A stretch of 64,000 nt of DNA. It comes from Luteitalea pratensis (GTDB lineage: Bacteria > Acidobacteriota > Vicinamibacteria > Vicinamibacterales > Vicinamibacteraceae). Location of the stretch: positions 903,001-967,000 of the forward strand of contig NZ_CP015136.1 in NCBI RefSeq assembly GCF_001618865.1, given 5' to 3'. A program made the position numbers and the translations under genes. Below the pieces are notes generated by a model. The model saw only the letters and a program-made list of their open reading frames with translations. It did no database searches and was not told the DNA's origin. Shown piece by piece: positions 12,432 through 20,525 of the stretch; position 1 is the first letter of the stretch, and each line of letters begins with the position of its first letter.

Positions 12432-13007
12432 CTAGGCGCGACCTGCGAACTCGCGGGTCTCGGTGTGGACGCGCACCTTCTCGCCTTCGTTGACAAACAG
12501 CGGCACGCGCAACTCGAGGCCGGTGTCGAGCGTCGCGGCCTTGGTCACGCTGCCGCTCGCGGTGTCGCCGCGGCTGCCCATCTCCGTCCGGGCCACCGTG
12601 AGCTCGACGATCACCGGCAACTGCAGGCCGATCGGGTTGCCGTTGAACTTCTGGATCTGCACTTCCAGGTTGTCGGTCAGCAGCAGCCGATCCTCGCCGA
12701 CGATGTCCTCGTTGAGGGTGAGGGTCTCGAAGTTCTCGAGGTCCATGAAGTGCAGGCCGGTGCCGTCGGCGAACTGGAAGGAGGCCGGCACCATCACCAG
12801 GTCGGGCTCCTTCAGCTTGTCCTGCGCCTTGAAGGTCTTGTCGAACACCGAGCGGTTGATCAGGTTACGCATCTTCACGCGGACGAGCGTCTGCCCGCCG
12901 CGTGCCGTCGGCCGCGAGATCTCGACCTCGAGCATGTGGAAGGGGGCATCCTCGAACTCGACGTACATCTTGCGCTTGAAGTCGATTGCGGCGATCAGTC
13001 CGGCCAT
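12432..13007 (-). CDS. efp: Elongation factor P-like protein with an EfpL/YeiP-type loop
   Basis: A 191-residue, three-domain EF-P-family protein (KOW-like N domain, then two OB domains ending VHTETREFAGRA). EF-P enters the E site of stalled ribosomes and helps form peptide bonds at polyproline stretches. The domain I loop reads SRPTARGGQT (31-40), so the tip carries Arg36 rather than the PGKG lysine of standard EF-P. SPTARG is the loop known from enterobacterial EfpL (YeiP). The loop therefore suggests either an EfpL-type protein or an unmodified EF-P lineage. No epmA/epmB or earP gene is nearby. Confidence 0.85.
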   Translation of the reverse strand: MAGLIAAIDFKRKMYVEFEDAPFHMLEVEISRPTARGGQTLVRVKMRNLINRSVFDKTFKAQDKLKEPDLVMVPASFQFADGTGLHFMDLENFETLTLNEDIVGEDRLLLTDNLEVQIQKFNGNPIGLQLPVIVELTVARTEMGSRGDTASGSVTKAATLDTGLELRVPLFVNEGEKVRVHTETREFAGRA

Positions 13008-13086
13008 GGCGTGCGGTGCGTCCTCTCAAACATCGGCCGGGCTCCGCCTCCGCCGAGGCTTCGGCGGACAGGTCGGCGCCCGGCAC

Positions 13087-14112
13087 TCAGGTCAAATGTT
13101 GTCGCAGGAATGCGAGGATCGCCTGGCGACCTTCGGGTGTTTCCTGGTGTTCGACGTCGTAGCGGTTCATCTGCCAGCGCTCGGGATGACCCTGCGCGGC
13201 GTACACCGCTTTCAGGTGCGCATCGATGCGATCGAGCCCGACGACAGGCGTCAGCTTGTCGCGCAGACCCGCGAGGGCGAGGTGCGCACGCGGCGCGATG
13301 AGCTCGTTGATCTGCGCGGTGGTGAAGTGGTTCATCAGGTCCGGCACGTAGTAGTAGATGCCGTGCCGCGACAGGCCGTTGTCGTCGATCAGCGCCTGCA
13401 GGTCGGTCAGGCAGTTGATGTCGACGCAGACCTTCATGCGCTCGTCGAGCGCGGCGAGATACCACGCAGCAGTCGAGCCCATCGACATGCCGAGGGTTGC
13501 CAGCCGCGCCGGGTCGACGTCGGGACGTTGCAGGAACACGTCCGCAACGCGCAGGCTGTCGTAGACCATCATCCCCCAGAGGACCTGGCCCTTCAGCAGC
13601 ATCGCCTTGAACATGTCGAGCTCGGTGGTGTGGCTCCGTTCGCCGAAGATCCAGGTGTCGATGCAGATGGCGACGTATCCGAGGTCGGTCAGCGCCTTGG
13701 CATACGGCGTCGGCTGCAGGTAGCTGCGGCCCTCGATGAACTCCGTCTTGCCGATCTTGTAGCCGCCGCCGTGCGAGTGGCAGAAGATGACGCCGGGCGC
13801 CCGGCCGGTGAGCCCCTTGGGCCGGGCGACGTATCCGGGTACCGGCTCGATGCCGTTCAGGTCGTAGCGCCACGTTTCGAGGATGTAGCCGTCGCGCTCG
13901 ACTTCCCCGAGCTTCTCGCCCGACACCGGGCGTGTGCGATCGGGCAGCCTCCCGAGCAGGGCGTACAGTTCGGCCCGGCGCGCGGCGACTGACGTAGGAG
14001 ACGAGGAAGGTGCCTGCATGTTGGCGTCGGCGGCCAGCCCGGTGGATGCCAGCACGCCGAGGCTGCCCAGGGCCCCGAGGACCTGCCGGCGTGTAGTGGA
14101 CGACTCCCTCAT
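13087..14112 (-). CDS. Tat-exported alpha/beta hydrolase
   Basis: A 341-residue protein of the dienelactone-hydrolase/acetyl-xylan-esterase-like group. The start at 14112 gives a twin-arginine signal (STTRRQVLGALGSLG). The fold shows the oxyanion region VIFCHSHGGGYKIG, the nucleophile elbow GMSMGS and a C-terminal histidine in DVEHQETPEG. Export through Tat implies folding before transport. The true substrate is unknown; esters of plant-cell-wall sugars are possible. Confidence 0.8.
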   Translation of the reverse strand: MRESSTTRRQVLGALGSLGVLASTGLAADANMQAPSSSPTSVAARRAELYALLGRLPDRTRPVSGEKLGEVERDGYILETWRYDLNGIEPVPGYVARPKGLTGRAPGVIFCHSHGGGYKIGKTEFIEGRSYLQPTPYAKALTDLGYVAICIDTWIFGERSHTTELDMFKAMLLKGQVLWGMMVYDSLRVADVFLQRPDVDPARLATLGMSMGSTAAWYLAALDERMKVCVDINCLTDLQALIDDNGLSRHGIYYYVPDLMNHFTTAQINELIAPRAHLALAGLRDKLTPVVGLDRIDAHLKAVYAAQGHPERWQMNRYDVEHQETPEGRQAILAFLRQHLT

Positions 14113-14132
14113 GTCGGGAATTCTACAGGTAG

Positions 14133-14153
14133 GGGCGCCTCTCCGAGGCGCCC
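14133..14153. repeat. Hairpin element (GGTAGGG flank)
   Basis: A perfect inverted repeat GGGCGCCTC-TCC-GAGGCGCCC follows a GGTAGG flank. A nearly identical copy lies at 46836-46856 and a related one at 31711-31731. Confidence 0.75.
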
Positions 14154-14185
14154 GTTTCGACCTGCAGGCGGTCCCGTCCTGGTGA

Positions 14186-15121
14186 TCAGCCCATCGAGAC
14201 CAGCGAGCCATCGTCGTAGGGCAGGTCGCCGTCGCTGGTGGCCGTCACCTCCATGCCGACAACGGTGACGGTGCCGCCGTAGGACGAGAGGAATGCTGTG
14301 TCGGCGGCATCGCGGCCCGTCGAGATCCGGAGCATCGTCACCCGTGGCGCCAGGCGGGTGGCGTCCAGGACGTGCCACTGCCCGTCCACGCACGCTTCGA
14401 CAACGGCGTGGAAGTCCATCGGCGACAGGCCCGGAGCGTAGCAAGCCACCAGGCGTGCCGGTACAGCCAGCGCCCGCAGGAGGCCGATGACGAGGTGGGC
14501 ATAGTCGCGGCAGACGCCGCACCGCGTCAGCAGGGTATCCACCGCGCCGTCGGTGTGGTCGCTCGACCCCGACACGTACGCGATGCGCGAGTTGACCCAG
14601 GCCTCGATGGCCCGCAGGCAGTCGGTGCCCTGCAATCCGCCGAACAGATCCATGGCGAAGGCCATGAGCTTGTCGCACTCGGCATAGCGGCTCGGGCGCA
14701 GGTATTCGACGAGGTCGGCGGGCGGCACGGCTTGCGGCCCGTCGCGGCCGGTGATCGTCGCGTCGTAGCGCACCTCGATCCGGCCCGATCCGGCTCGGCA
14801 ACGGTGCACGCGCGCGCCATGCCGCATCGGCGCTTCCTCGGCAGCGAGCGGCTGGCCGTCATGCGTGATGACCAACTGCTCGTCGACGGTGTACGAGCCG
14901 GACGCGACGGCGAGGCTGATCAACAGATCCGCCTGCCCCACGACGTCCAGGGCCAGCCATGCCGAGACCGTCCGGCGCATGGCCGCGTGTGGCACCTCCA
15001 TCCCCTGGACCTGCGTGGAAGGATCACCGGAATGGCTGGTGATGGGCGGTGGTGTTGCCTGAAGGTCGACGTGTTCGCCCGAGGCGGCCTGCATTCCGGG
15101 CGAGAGCGTCATGACCCCCAT
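14186..15121 (-). CDS. Transglutaminase-like (cysteine protease fold) protein
   Basis: A 311-residue protein with the transglutaminase-core catalytic triad: Cys in RCGVCRDYAHL, His in MDFHAVVEAC and Asp in WHVLDATRL. The N-terminal half is a beta-rich domain seen in bacterial transglutaminase-like proteins. Such proteins act as peptidases or amidases more often than cross-linkers. GTGAGG lies 6-7 bases before the chosen ATG; alternative in-frame starts are at 15112 and 15001. No signal peptide is evident, so it is probably cytoplasmic. Confidence 0.8.
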   Translation of the reverse strand: MGVMTLSPGMQAASGEHVDLQATPPPITSHSGDPSTQVQGMEVPHAAMRRTVSAWLALDVVGQADLLISLAVASGSYTVDEQLVITHDGQPLAAEEAPMRHGARVHRCRAGSGRIEVRYDATITGRDGPQAVPPADLVEYLRPSRYAECDKLMAFAMDLFGGLQGTDCLRAIEAWVNSRIAYVSGSSDHTDGAVDTLLTRCGVCRDYAHLVIGLLRALAVPARLVACYAPGLSPMDFHAVVEACVDGQWHVLDATRLAPRVTMLRISTGRDAADTAFLSSYGGTVTVVGMEVTATSDGDLPYDDGSLVSMG

Positions 15122-15144
15122 CGTATCCTCACCCGCCAGCGCTC

Positions 15145-15186
15145 GTAGGCCGCACCCTGCAGGCTGCAGGCCGTAGGCCGTAGCCT
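15145..15186. repeat. Heptamer array, GTAGGCC/GCAGGCT type
   Basis: Six consecutive 7-base units (GTAGGCC, GCACCCT, GCAGGCT, GCAGGCC, GTAGGCC, GTAGCCT) run up to the stop codon of the broken TPR copy. The last two units and the following gene end recur at 16641, so the repeat and gene end were duplicated together. Confidence 0.8.
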
Positions 15187-16131
15187 AATTCAACGGCGGC
15201 AGCCCGATCCGCCGCAGGAGATCGGCGAATCGGGGGTCGCCGCGCACGCTGTCGAAGCGCACGTCGGTCCTGCTTGCGGCGACCGATTGGGCGCGCATGC
15301 CGTATGCCCGCTCGAGATACTGGAACGCCTCCTCGGGCTCGCCGAGACGAGCGTACAGGGCCGCGATGTCGACGACGTTCCGGTTGTTCTCATCCTTGAC
15401 TGCCTTCAGTTGCTCAATGCGCACGCGGAACAGGCCATCGATGCCGGCGCGTGCGAACGCCGACCTGAGGTCGCCGGCCTGCGTTGGTGTCAGAACACCA
15501 GCGTCCCGCTTGAGGATGCATTCCGCGGCCTCCTCGTGCTTCCCCCTTGCCGTAATACGCCTCGCAGAGATTCCACCCGACCGCGTCCGGGTGGAGCTGG
15601 CGTAGTTTGACGCCCCATGCGATCGCGTCGTCGTACTCGCGAGCCCAGGCATGGTGGCCGACGATATGAATCATGGGGGCGTCGGACACCGGGTCGAGCG
15701 CCAGATACGCCTGACATTCCCTGAGTGCTTCGTCGATACGCCCGAGCTCCAGCAGCAGGTGCGCGTACATGTGACGCGCATCCGCGTAGTTGGGATTCAG
15801 CTCGATTGCTCGGGTATACGCCTTCTCGGCACCGGAGAAGTCCCAGTCCGTCCACAGCAGGGCCCCCAGCGCTGAGTGGACTTCAACCAGTTCCGGGTCC
15901 AGGGACAGCGCCTTCATCGCCGCCGCGCGGCCTCGGCGCTCCGCTTCCTGCCTCGTCAGGCTGGCCCCCCGGTTCCAAAGCGGTCCGTGCCGCGCCGACC
16001 GAGGCGTCGGTCAGATAGGCATCCGCGAGGCCCGCGTACGCCAGCGCGTAGTCGGGGTCGCGCTTGACCGCCTCCTCGAAGAAGGCGATAGCTTGCTTCG
16101 CGCTCTGGACGGTAGATCTCGTCGAGGGCAT
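15185..16131 (-). pseudogene. Broken copy of the C-terminal TPR half of the winged-helix/TPR regulator
   Basis: On the minus strand this matches the C-terminal 300 or so residues of the intact protein encoded at 16652-18685, ending in the identical FADLLRRIGLPPLN. The frame is broken twice. One break is in the six-C run at 15965-15970, between ADAYLTD... and the LTRQEAERRG segment. The other is in the five-C run at 15544-15548, between AYYGKG and KHEEAAECIL. Removing one base at each site restores a continuous TPR protein. The winged-helix and membrane parts are missing. It is either a decayed partial duplication or, less likely, a 5'-truncated gene with two homopolymer sequencing errors. Confidence 0.85.
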
Positions 16132-16146
16132 GATCTTCGATTTCCC

Positions 16147-16316
16147 GGACTCGGCGAGAGCCCTCCCTCCCCGGCGTTCATCTCGCGCCGCGTGCGCGAG
16201 CCTGCGTCAGCGCGCTGGCCGCCGCGCTGTCGGCCCTCACGCGCACCGTGACCGAACTGCGTCACGCGCTCGGTGATGACGCCGACCATCCGCACCTGCT
16301 TGAGACGATTGCCAAG
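16147..16316 (+). pseudogene. Mosaic of fragments: metalloprotease tail joined to winged-helix piece
   Basis: Bases 16147-16203 encode GLGESPPSPAFISRRVRE, matching the C-terminus of the HExxH protein at 29146-29745. Bases about 16230-16316 encode ALTRTVTELRHALGDDADHP, nearly identical to the winged-helix domain of the gene starting at 29857. In the 29-30 kb locus these two genes are divergent; here the two fragments are joined in the same direction, so a rearrangement has occurred. Neither piece can be functional. Confidence 0.8.
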
Positions 16317-16410
16317 CCATCGCAGTGGGGGCGTCGGCGGCGTCGACCTGTATGTATCGACGCGCGTCAGGGTTCACCCGGGGCAGTAATCGGGAGCCGA
16401 GCGACATGAG

Positions 16411-16434
16411 GCCGTCGACCTGAAGGTCGACGGC
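16411..16434. repeat. Hairpin element
   Basis: GCCGTCGACC-TGAA-GGTCGACGGC, a perfect 10-bp stem, followed by TACGG, as at 5623-5644. It lies among pseudogene fragments. Confidence 0.75.
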
Positions 16435-16483
16435 TACGGCGTAAGCGATTCAGTCCGACGCGGTAGAACGAGGGTTCACCGGT

Positions 16484-16612
16484 GGGCGATGAACAGTTCG
16501 AACGTGTGACGACCGTCGGCGCCGCTGACAGGCTGGCGCCCCAGGAAGGCGATCTGCCTGTCAGTGGGGCTGATGTGGGATAGGCGGCCTGATGCCTACC
16601 AGTCGCTCGTTC
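16484..16612 (-). pseudogene. Fragment of a PD40 propeller C-terminus
   Basis: On the minus strand this stretch closely matches the last 45 or so codons of the PD40 gene at 20522-21751 (the region encoding SPDGRHIAFLSRQPVSAADG), with frame-breaking differences. It is non-functional debris. The flanks 16317-16410 and 16435-16483 hold nothing I recognise apart from the hairpin. Confidence 0.75.
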
Positions 16613-16651
16613 TCGCTTGCCGCCGGTGGCCATGTTCCCGTAGGCCGTAGC

Positions 16652-18685
16652 CTAATTCAGCGGCGGCAGCCCGATCCGCCGCAGGAGATCGGCGAATCGC
16701 GGGTCGCCGCGGACGTTGTCGAAGCGCACGTCTGCCCTGAGTGCTGACATCCCTGACGAGCGCAGGGTGTAGGCCCGTTCGAGATGCAGGAACGCCTGCT
16801 CCACTTCGCCGAGGCGTGAGTGGAGGGCCGCAATGTCGACGTCGTCTCGCTCATCGTCCGCGACGGCTTTCAACTGTGTGATGCGCACGCGAAAAAGACC
16901 GTCGAGGCCCGAACGTGCGAACGCCGATTTCAGGTCACCGTTCTCGGCGGGTGTCAGGCGCCTGGCGTGCTCGGTGTAGAAGCAATCGGCGACTTCCTTG
17001 TGCATGCCCTTGGCGTAATACGCGTCGCAGAGGGTCGGCTGGGGCGCGTCCGGGTAGATCTGCCGGTCCTTGAGGCTCCACGCGATCGAGTCGTCATACT
17101 GGCGGGCCCAAAGATAGTGCCAGGCGAGATGACCGATGGGTGATTCCGATACCGGGTCGAGCGCCTGAAACGTTCGACTCTCCCTAAGCGATTCGTCGAT
17201 GCGCCCGAGTGAAAGCAGCAGGTGCGAGTACAGGTGATGCGCTTCTGCGTAGTTGGGATTCAGCTCGAGTGCTCGCGAAAGCGCCTTTTCAGCGGCGGGA
17301 AAGTCCCAGTCGATCATCAGCAGCAACCCCAGCGCTGCGTGGGCTTCGGCCAGTTGCGGGTCCAGGTACAGAGCCTTCATCGCCGCGGCCCTGCCTCGGC
17401 TTTGCGCTTCTTTCCTCGGCAGGCCCGCTCCGGCCTCGAGCCCGAACAGGTAGGCATCGGCCAGGCCCGCGTACGCCAGCGCGTACTCCGGGTCGCGCTT
17501 GATCGCCTCTTCGAAGTAGGCAACGGCCTGCTTCGAGCCCTGGACTGTCCATTTCTCCCACGCGTACCGACCCTTCAGATACAACTGGTGCGCGTCCGCG
17601 TTGTCCGTGTACGTGCGCGCCAGTTGCTGCCTTGATGAGGCACTCAACGTCAGTCGAAGGTACTCGACGAGATCGACGGGGATCGCCTGCTCCATCGTCG
17701 CTACTTCACGCAGGTCGACCTCGTACCGGTGGCCCCAGAGATGCCGGTTGTCTCGCGCATCGAGTAGCTCCAGCGCGAGCGCCAGCCTGGTGTCCCGCTT
17801 CACGAGGCGGCCGGTGAGCACAGATCCGACGCCAAGATCTCGCGCGATCGCTTGTGTGTCACCCCCGCGCTTCCTGACGTGCAGCACGGCGGTGTGCGAG
17901 ATGACTCTTAGACCGGTCAGACGGGACAGTCGGTGGATCACGCTGGCGGTGATGCCATCCGCGACGTAATCGATGCCAGGATCGTCGGTCCCGTTGGCAA
18001 AAGGGAGGACGGCAAGCGATGTCACTGCCTGGGGAGCGGTATCGCGACCGAGGCCGCTCGACACGAACCACGACGTGACGAGGAGCGCGGCAGCGCACGT
18101 GATGGCGGCGACGACTCCCCTGCGGCGTCTCAGCGCACCGGCCCTCGCGGGAGCGTCGACTGTTGAACCCGCCAGCCCCATCGTCGCTTCATCGACCGCC
18201 CGCTCCGTGCTGTGGTCCTTGTCAGTGTCGAAGGGAGCCGCCGCCGACAGTGTGGCGTCGTCGATGACCGCAGTTGCCGACGTCGCGTTGTCATCGCACG
18301 GAGGGTCTATGGTGTCGAGGATGTAGCCGCGCCCGCGAACGGTCCGAATGAGGCGCGCGGCGTCCTCGCCCACGGCTTCGCGCAGTTCCTCGACGCACTT
18401 GGCCAGCGAGCCGTCGGTGACCGCGCGGCCCTGCCAAATGTCCTCGATGAAGCGTTCCTTGTCCACGACGTGACCGCGGCGCTGGGCCAGGTACCGGAGC
18501 ACTTCGTAGGTTTGCCTCCGAAGGTGCACGGGCCGGCCAGCGCGCAGAAGGCAGCCGCGCTCCAGATCGAGCGTGGCGTCAACGGAGAGGATGTGCTGGG
18601 TCGCCAATGGGCCAGCCTTGATGGGTTGGCGGCGATTTTCACATAGGGGTGATTGCCGGCGCAATTGCCTCGATGCGGCGCGCAC
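16652..18685 (-). CDS. Membrane-bound winged-helix regulator with TPR domain (CadC/ToxR-like)
   Basis: A 677-residue protein. An OmpR/CadC-type winged helix (about 35-115, LRRQTYEVLRYLAQRRGHVV ... VRGRGYILD) is followed by a linker, one membrane helix (about 193-213, ITCAAALLVTSWFVSSG), a FlgO/adenylate-cyclase-associated domain (SLAVLPFANGTDDPGIDYVA) and C-terminal TPRs. The architecture places DNA binding inside and the sensing part outside. The GTG start at 18685 has no clear ribosome site; a TTG at 18607 preceded by AAGG would remove a non-conserved N-terminus and may be real. A broken partial copy lies immediately downstream. Confidence 0.88.
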   Translation of the reverse strand: MRAASRQLRRQSPLCENRRQPIKAGPLATQHILSVDATLDLERGCLLRAGRPVHLRRQTYEVLRYLAQRRGHVVDKERFIEDIWQGRAVTDGSLAKCVEELREAVGEDAARLIRTVRGRGYILDTIDPPCDDNATSATAVIDDATLSAAAPFDTDKDHSTERAVDEATMGLAGSTVDAPARAGALRRRRGVVAAITCAAALLVTSWFVSSGLGRDTAPQAVTSLAVLPFANGTDDPGIDYVADGITASVIHRLSRLTGLRVISHTAVLHVRKRGGDTQAIARDLGVGSVLTGRLVKRDTRLALALELLDARDNRHLWGHRYEVDLREVATMEQAIPVDLVEYLRLTLSASSRQQLARTYTDNADAHQLYLKGRYAWEKWTVQGSKQAVAYFEEAIKRDPEYALAYAGLADAYLFGLEAGAGLPRKEAQSRGRAAAMKALYLDPQLAEAHAALGLLLMIDWDFPAAEKALSRALELNPNYAEAHHLYSHLLLSLGRIDESLRESRTFQALDPVSESPIGHLAWHYLWARQYDDSIAWSLKDRQIYPDAPQPTLCDAYYAKGMHKEVADCFYTEHARRLTPAENGDLKSAFARSGLDGLFRVRITQLKAVADDERDDVDIAALHSRLGEVEQAFLHLERAYTLRSSGMSALRADVRFDNVRGDPRFADLLRRIGLPPLN

Positions 18686-18693
18686 GGCGGGAT

Positions 18694-18720
18694 TTCGCGA
18701 AAATTTCGCGATTCTTCGCG
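18694..18720. promoter_or_regulatory. Palindromic TTCGCG motifs between divergent genes
   Basis: TCGCGAAAATTTCGCGA (18695-18711) is an inverted repeat with seven-base arms around a single central base, and a third TTCGCG follows at 18715-18720. It lies between the start of the winged-helix regulator and the haloperoxidase gene, so it is a plausible shared operator, possibly for that regulator. The palindrome is seen; the regulation is inferred. Confidence 0.5.
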
Positions 18721-18835
18721 CGGATTTCGAGACGGCGGCCAGGCTGCTTCGCTAAGGTCCGGGCCATCACCGGGTTGTGCCTTGGCCAGGCAGTCGTGCC
18801 GACCGGGCGAGCCCGAGTTGCCGAAAGGTGTGATC

Positions 18836-20119
18836 ATGACCACGCGCATCAACGCCTGCGTGTCTGGCAAGTTGGCTGTCAAGTTTCTGGTGGGCATCCT
18901 GTCCCTGAGCGCACCGGCTGTGGTCAGGGCCGACGTCGTCGTGGACTGGACCGTCATCGCCGGCAACACGGCCGGGGGGGTGAACGGCGGTGCACGGAAC
19001 ATGGCGGTCGTGTCGCTGGCCATGTTCGAAGCGGTGAACGCCATCACCGGTGATTACGAGCCGTATCTCGGCACGGTCAGTGCGCCGGACGGCGCATCAC
19101 CCGACGCAGCAGCCGTGGCGGCTGCGTATCGTGTGCTGCGCACGTATGTCACCGCGCCGGCCACCGTCGCGGCCCTGGATGCCGCGCGCGCGGCATCGCT
19201 GGCGGCCATCCCCGCTGGGCAGGCCAAGGACGACGGCATCGCGGTCGGCGAAGCCGCTGCCGCGGCTGTCATGACCCTCGCTGCCAGCGACGGATCGTCG
19301 CCGGCGGCGTTCTTCGAGCCGCTGCCCCCCGCCACCGGCGCGTGGCAGGCGACGCCGAGCTGCCCGGTCAGCGCGGCGACGGGCCTGCGCGTCGGCATCT
19401 CTTACCAGGTCGCGAACATGAGACCGTTGGCCATCCCGAGCCCCCGGGCCTTCCGGCCGGAGCCCCCGCCGGCGGCCGACAGCTACCGCTACTACATGGC
19501 CCAGCGCGAGGTGATGACCGTGGGCGGCGTGGCGAGCACCGAGCGGCCCGCCGATCGTACGGATGTCGCGCGGTTCTACAACGGCATCGGCAACACCTTC
19601 GGCGTGCGATTGATCGCGCCGCAGCTCGCGCTGGCCCGAGGCGACGGCCTAGCGCAGAACGCGCGCAACTTCGCCCTGATCGCGATGGCCGTCAACGACG
19701 CCTTCATCGCCTCGTTCGAGGCCAAGTACCACTACGGCCTGTGGCGGCCGGAAACCGCGATTCGCGCGGGCGGGGACGACGACAATGGGTGGACGGCGGG
19801 CGATACGTCGTTCATGCCGCTCATCACGACGCCCTGCTTTCCCAGCTACCCGTCGAACCACGCCAGCGGCAGCAGCGCCAGCCTCGAGATGATGCGGCGG
19901 CTGTATGGCGAGGCTGGGCACGATCTGACGCTGGAGAACCCGGCACTCCCGGGCGTGGTGCTGCACTACGGGGCGCTTCACCAGATCCTCGCAGACGTCT
20001 CGGACGCGCGCGTCTACGGCGGCATCCATTTCCGCTTCGATCAGGACGCCGGCGAACGTCTTGGCCGCGAAGTGGCGACGTTCGTCGAGAAGGCGTACCT
20101 GCGGCCTGTGCACCCGTAA
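18836..20119 (+). CDS. Exported vanadium-dependent haloperoxidase / PAP2-family protein
   Basis: A 427-residue protein beginning MTTRINACVS with a signal peptide ending in VVRAD, and an AAAGG ribosome site. The three-part acid phosphatase/haloperoxidase signature is intact: KYHYGLWRPETAIR (Lys, Arg-Pro), CFPSYPSNHASGSSA (PSxHA) and RVYGGIHFRFDQDAG (Arg...His...Asp). These residues bind vanadate or phosphate. Bacterial relatives oxidise halides or dephosphorylate lipids; the choice is not certain from sequence. It is divergent from the winged-helix/TPR regulator. Confidence 0.88.
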   Translation: MTTRINACVSGKLAVKFLVGILSLSAPAVVRADVVVDWTVIAGNTAGGVNGGARNMAVVSLAMFEAVNAITGDYEPYLGTVSAPDGASPDAAAVAAAYRVLRTYVTAPATVAALDAARAASLAAIPAGQAKDDGIAVGEAAAAAVMTLAASDGSSPAAFFEPLPPATGAWQATPSCPVSAATGLRVGISYQVANMRPLAIPSPRAFRPEPPPAADSYRYYMAQREVMTVGGVASTERPADRTDVARFYNGIGNTFGVRLIAPQLALARGDGLAQNARNFALIAMAVNDAFIASFEAKYHYGLWRPETAIRAGGDDDNGWTAGDTSFMPLITTPCFPSYPSNHASGSSASLEMMRRLYGEAGHDLTLENPALPGVVLHYGALHQILADVSDARVYGGIHFRFDQDAGERLGREVATFVEKAYLRPVHP

Positions 20120-20186
20120 GCGTGTGCCAGTGACTTGCCACAAGCCTGCCGGAACTGCATGGCGACGCGACGTGCATGCGATGGCT

Positions 20187-20525
20187 TCACGAGCGCGTGC
20201 GAGCGCCGGCAGGCCACACTTGCAGCCGGTCGCCGCTGCGGTTCATCAAGACCTGGTCGAAGGTCGCAATCACGACATCCGGCCCGATGGCGTCCTGCCA
20301 CACCAGCGCCGACGCGAGCTGAACCGCGCCGCATCCGCGCAGTCCGTGTTCCCAGGCCAGGCCATCGGCTCGTGTGACGAGGACCTCGGTCCAGGGGATC
20401 CTGACCAAGTCGGGCCCCTCGCCAGCGAAGCGTCGATGGGCGTTCTGGCCCGCGTCGGAGCTCAACGCATTCAGGCGCACGGCGCGGGCCAGAGCTGCGG
20501 CGCCTTCCAGCCCATCACCCTTCAT
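20187..20525 (-). pseudogene. Truncated PIN-domain (VapC-like) toxin remnant
   Basis: The C-terminal two thirds of a PIN ribonuclease are recognisable (AVQLASALVWQDAIG, VVIATFDQVLMN, LQVWP). The N-terminal strand with the first catalytic Asp is absent; instead the frame starts with an ATG overlapping the PD40 gene stop. GCGAVQ replaces the usual GYDAVQ, losing another acidic residue. A second, related remnant is at 26297-26662. It is unlikely to be active. Confidence 0.75.

Noticed and set aside
13876-14112. Longer start for the alpha/beta hydrolase at 14211
   Set aside because: The extra 33 residues are basic and unlike the family, and they hide the twin-arginine signal that begins at 14112.
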